Positions 6,866 through 7,917 of a stretch of 7,917 bases of DNA are shown here, piece by piece. Within the stretch, counting starts at the first letter, position 1. Every line of letters starts with the position of its first letter. Below the pieces are notes generated by a model. It ran no database searches and had not been told where the DNA came from. It saw nothing but the letters and a program-made list of their open reading frames with translations. The DNA lies in the NCBI GenBank assembly GCA_021795055.1, contig JAJYPW010000040.1, positions 1 to 7,917 of the forward strand. The letters run 5' to 3'. Made by a program: the position numbers and the translations under genes. This stretch comes from Thermoplasmata archaeon (GTDB lineage Archaea > Thermoplasmatota > Thermoplasmata > Thermoplasmatales > Thermoplasmataceae).

Positions 6866-7917
6866 TCAATCCTCCTCCTTTCCTAATTCCTTCAGGTGAA
6901 CTGGAAGTTCCGGCACAGCGCCAAAGGACATTTCATCTCTTCCTTCATTTAGCTTGAAAAGGATATTCTTCCTCAAGTCGTGAGACCTTTTGGGAAAATC
7001 AGATCTGAAGTGCGCTCCCCTGCTTTCCTTTCTCTCTATTGCGCCCCTGACGAGAAGCTCCGCGGATTGGATAAGGTTGGTGAACTCAAGGCACGCCAGC
7101 AGACCAGGATTGAATCTCAGGCCTCCCCTGACGCCTATATCCTTCAATTTGGGCTTAAGACCCTTTATTGCGTCATAGGCTTTGTTGAGATCGGAATCGT
7201 TTCTCAGGATCCCAACATACTTTGACATGCTTTCCCTGAGAGTATCAATGAGCGTATATGGGTTTGTTGCTGCCGGATTTTCCACAAAGGACATAACCCT
7301 GTCAATTTCCTCCTTCACTACGGACTCATCGAACTTAATCTGCTTGCCCTGCTTTGCATAGGCTGATGCGTTAACACCTGCCAGCTTGCCGAACACAAGC
7401 AGATCGGTAAGGGAATTCCCGCCGAGCCTGTTTGCACCATGCAGGCCGCTTGCAGCCTCTCCGGCAGCGAAAAGCCCTTCCACGTTCGTCATCTGGGTTT
7501 CAGGTTCAACACGAATTCCGCCCATATGGTAATGCACGGTGGGGGCGACCTCCATCTTCTCCTTTGTTATATCAATCTCTGCAAATTCCTTGTACTGCAT
7601 GTACATGCTGGGCAGCTTTTCCATTATGTATTTGGCACCCCTGTGCCTGATATCCAGATACACGCCGCCATGTTCGGTTCCTCTCCCTTCAATGATTTCC
7701 CTGTATATGGAACGGGCAACGACATCCCTTGCATCCAGTTCTTTCTTTTTAGGGGAGTACCGCAGCATGAATCTCTCGCCATCCTTGTTGTATAGCATCC
7801 CGCCTTCACCGCGAACACCCTCAGTTACCAGTATGCCTCTAACTGCTGGGGGCCAGACCATGCCTGTAGGGTGGAACTGCACCATTTCCATGTCCATCAG
7901 AACCGCACCTGCGCGGT
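6866..7917 (-). CDS. sdhA: Succinate dehydrogenase flavoprotein subunit, C-terminal part (5' end outside window)
   Basis: This is the C-terminal ~350 residues of the FAD-bearing subunit that oxidises succinate to fumarate in the citric acid cycle and feeds the respiratory chain. The frame runs off the window edge (TRAGAVLMDMEMVQFHPTGM), so the N-terminal FAD-binding motif and the flavin-attaching histidine are not visible; the ATG at 7897 is internal. Counting from that Met, substrate and catalytic residues are in place: H9 in FHPTG, T25-E26 in LVTEGVRGEGG, R62 in ARDVVARSIYREI (the proton-delivery Arg), H122 in PTVHYHMGGI and R157 in GANRLGGNSL. The helical C-terminal domain includes ESRGAHFRSDFPKR (291-304) and ends at 6866. 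L-aspartate oxidase and fumarate reductase belong to the same superfamily, but position before sdhB and a membrane anchor supports complex II. Whether it works as a dehydrogenase or reductase cannot be told from sequence alone. Confidence 0.96.
   Translation of the reverse strand, partial: RAGAVLMDMEMVQFHPTGMVWPPAVRGILVTEGVRGEGGMLYNKDGERFMLRYSPKKKELDARDVVARSIYREIIEGRGTEHGGVYLDIRHRGAKYIMEKLPSMYMQYKEFAEIDITKEKMEVAPTVHYHMGGIRVEPETQMTNVEGLFAAGEAASGLHGANRLGGNSLTDLLVFGKLAGVNASAYAKQGKQIKFDESVVKEEIDRVMSFVENPAATNPYTLIDTLRESMSKYVGILRNDSDLNKAYDAIKGLKPKLKDIGVRGGLRFNPGLLACLEFTNLIQSAELLVRGAIERKESRGAHFRSDFPKRSHDLRKNILFKLNEGRDEMSFGAVPELPVHLKELGKEED
6871..6878 (-). promoter_or_regulatory. Strong ribosome binding site for sdhB within the sdhA end
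   Basis: GGAGGAGG on the minus strand sits within the last sdhA codons, 6 bases before the sdhB ATG at 6864. It supports the annotated sdhB start and co-translation of sdhA and sdhB. Confidence 0.75.

Noticed and set aside
7432..7795. Plus-strand frames of 72 and 118 residues opposite sdhA
   Set aside because: Antisense to strongly conserved sdhA active-site motifs, with no ribosome site; shadow frames.

Overview
The window looks like a chromosomal segment of an archaeon, most likely of the Thermoplasmatales (Thermoplasma/Ferroplasma/Cuniculiplasma group). This is an inference. It rests on heavy AGG/AGA arginine codon use, GGAGG/GGTGA ribosome sites, no bacterial -35/-10 promoter in front of gyrB, a complete bacterial-type DNA gyrase pair (typical of this euryarchaeal group), and a succinate dehydrogenase of the kind shared by Actinobacteria, Thermus and some archaea. 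No rRNA, tRNA or CRISPR array is present.

Layout. Bases 1-340 hold a small minus-strand gene for a conserved-looking basic protein of unknown function. Bases 348-606 hold what looks like the decayed N-terminal piece of a transposase, broken by a frameshift and a stop. Bases 607-707 are the non-coding approach to gyrB. Bases 708-5080 are the gyrB-gyrA operon on the plus strand, with a 4-base stop/start overlap. Bases 5081-5188 are a short AT-rich spacer where two convergent transcription units end. Bases 5189-7917 are a minus-strand succinate dehydrogenase operon in the order sdhA (5' end cut off by the window edge), sdhB, sdhC-like membrane anchor and a 67-residue two-helix membrane protein, with overlaps or gaps of at most 9 bases and strong ribosome sites.

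Function. GyrB and GyrA form the A2B2 gyrase that introduces negative supercoils using ATP; all catalytic residues are present. SdhA (flavoprotein) oxidises succinate, SdhB carries electrons through three Fe-S centres, and the membrane anchor passes them to quinone. The anchor is not a classical haem-b SdhC/SdhD pair. Its conserved-looking Cys/His pattern matches, from memory, the single-anchor 'type F' complex II described for mycobacterial Sdh1, which carries a membrane-buried Rieske-type [2Fe-2S] cluster. SdhB also has the matching CC cysteine motif and lacks the usual Pro/Trp quinone-site residues. The archaeal type-F-like complex, with an uncharacterised small membrane protein attached to its operon, is the most interesting content of the window.
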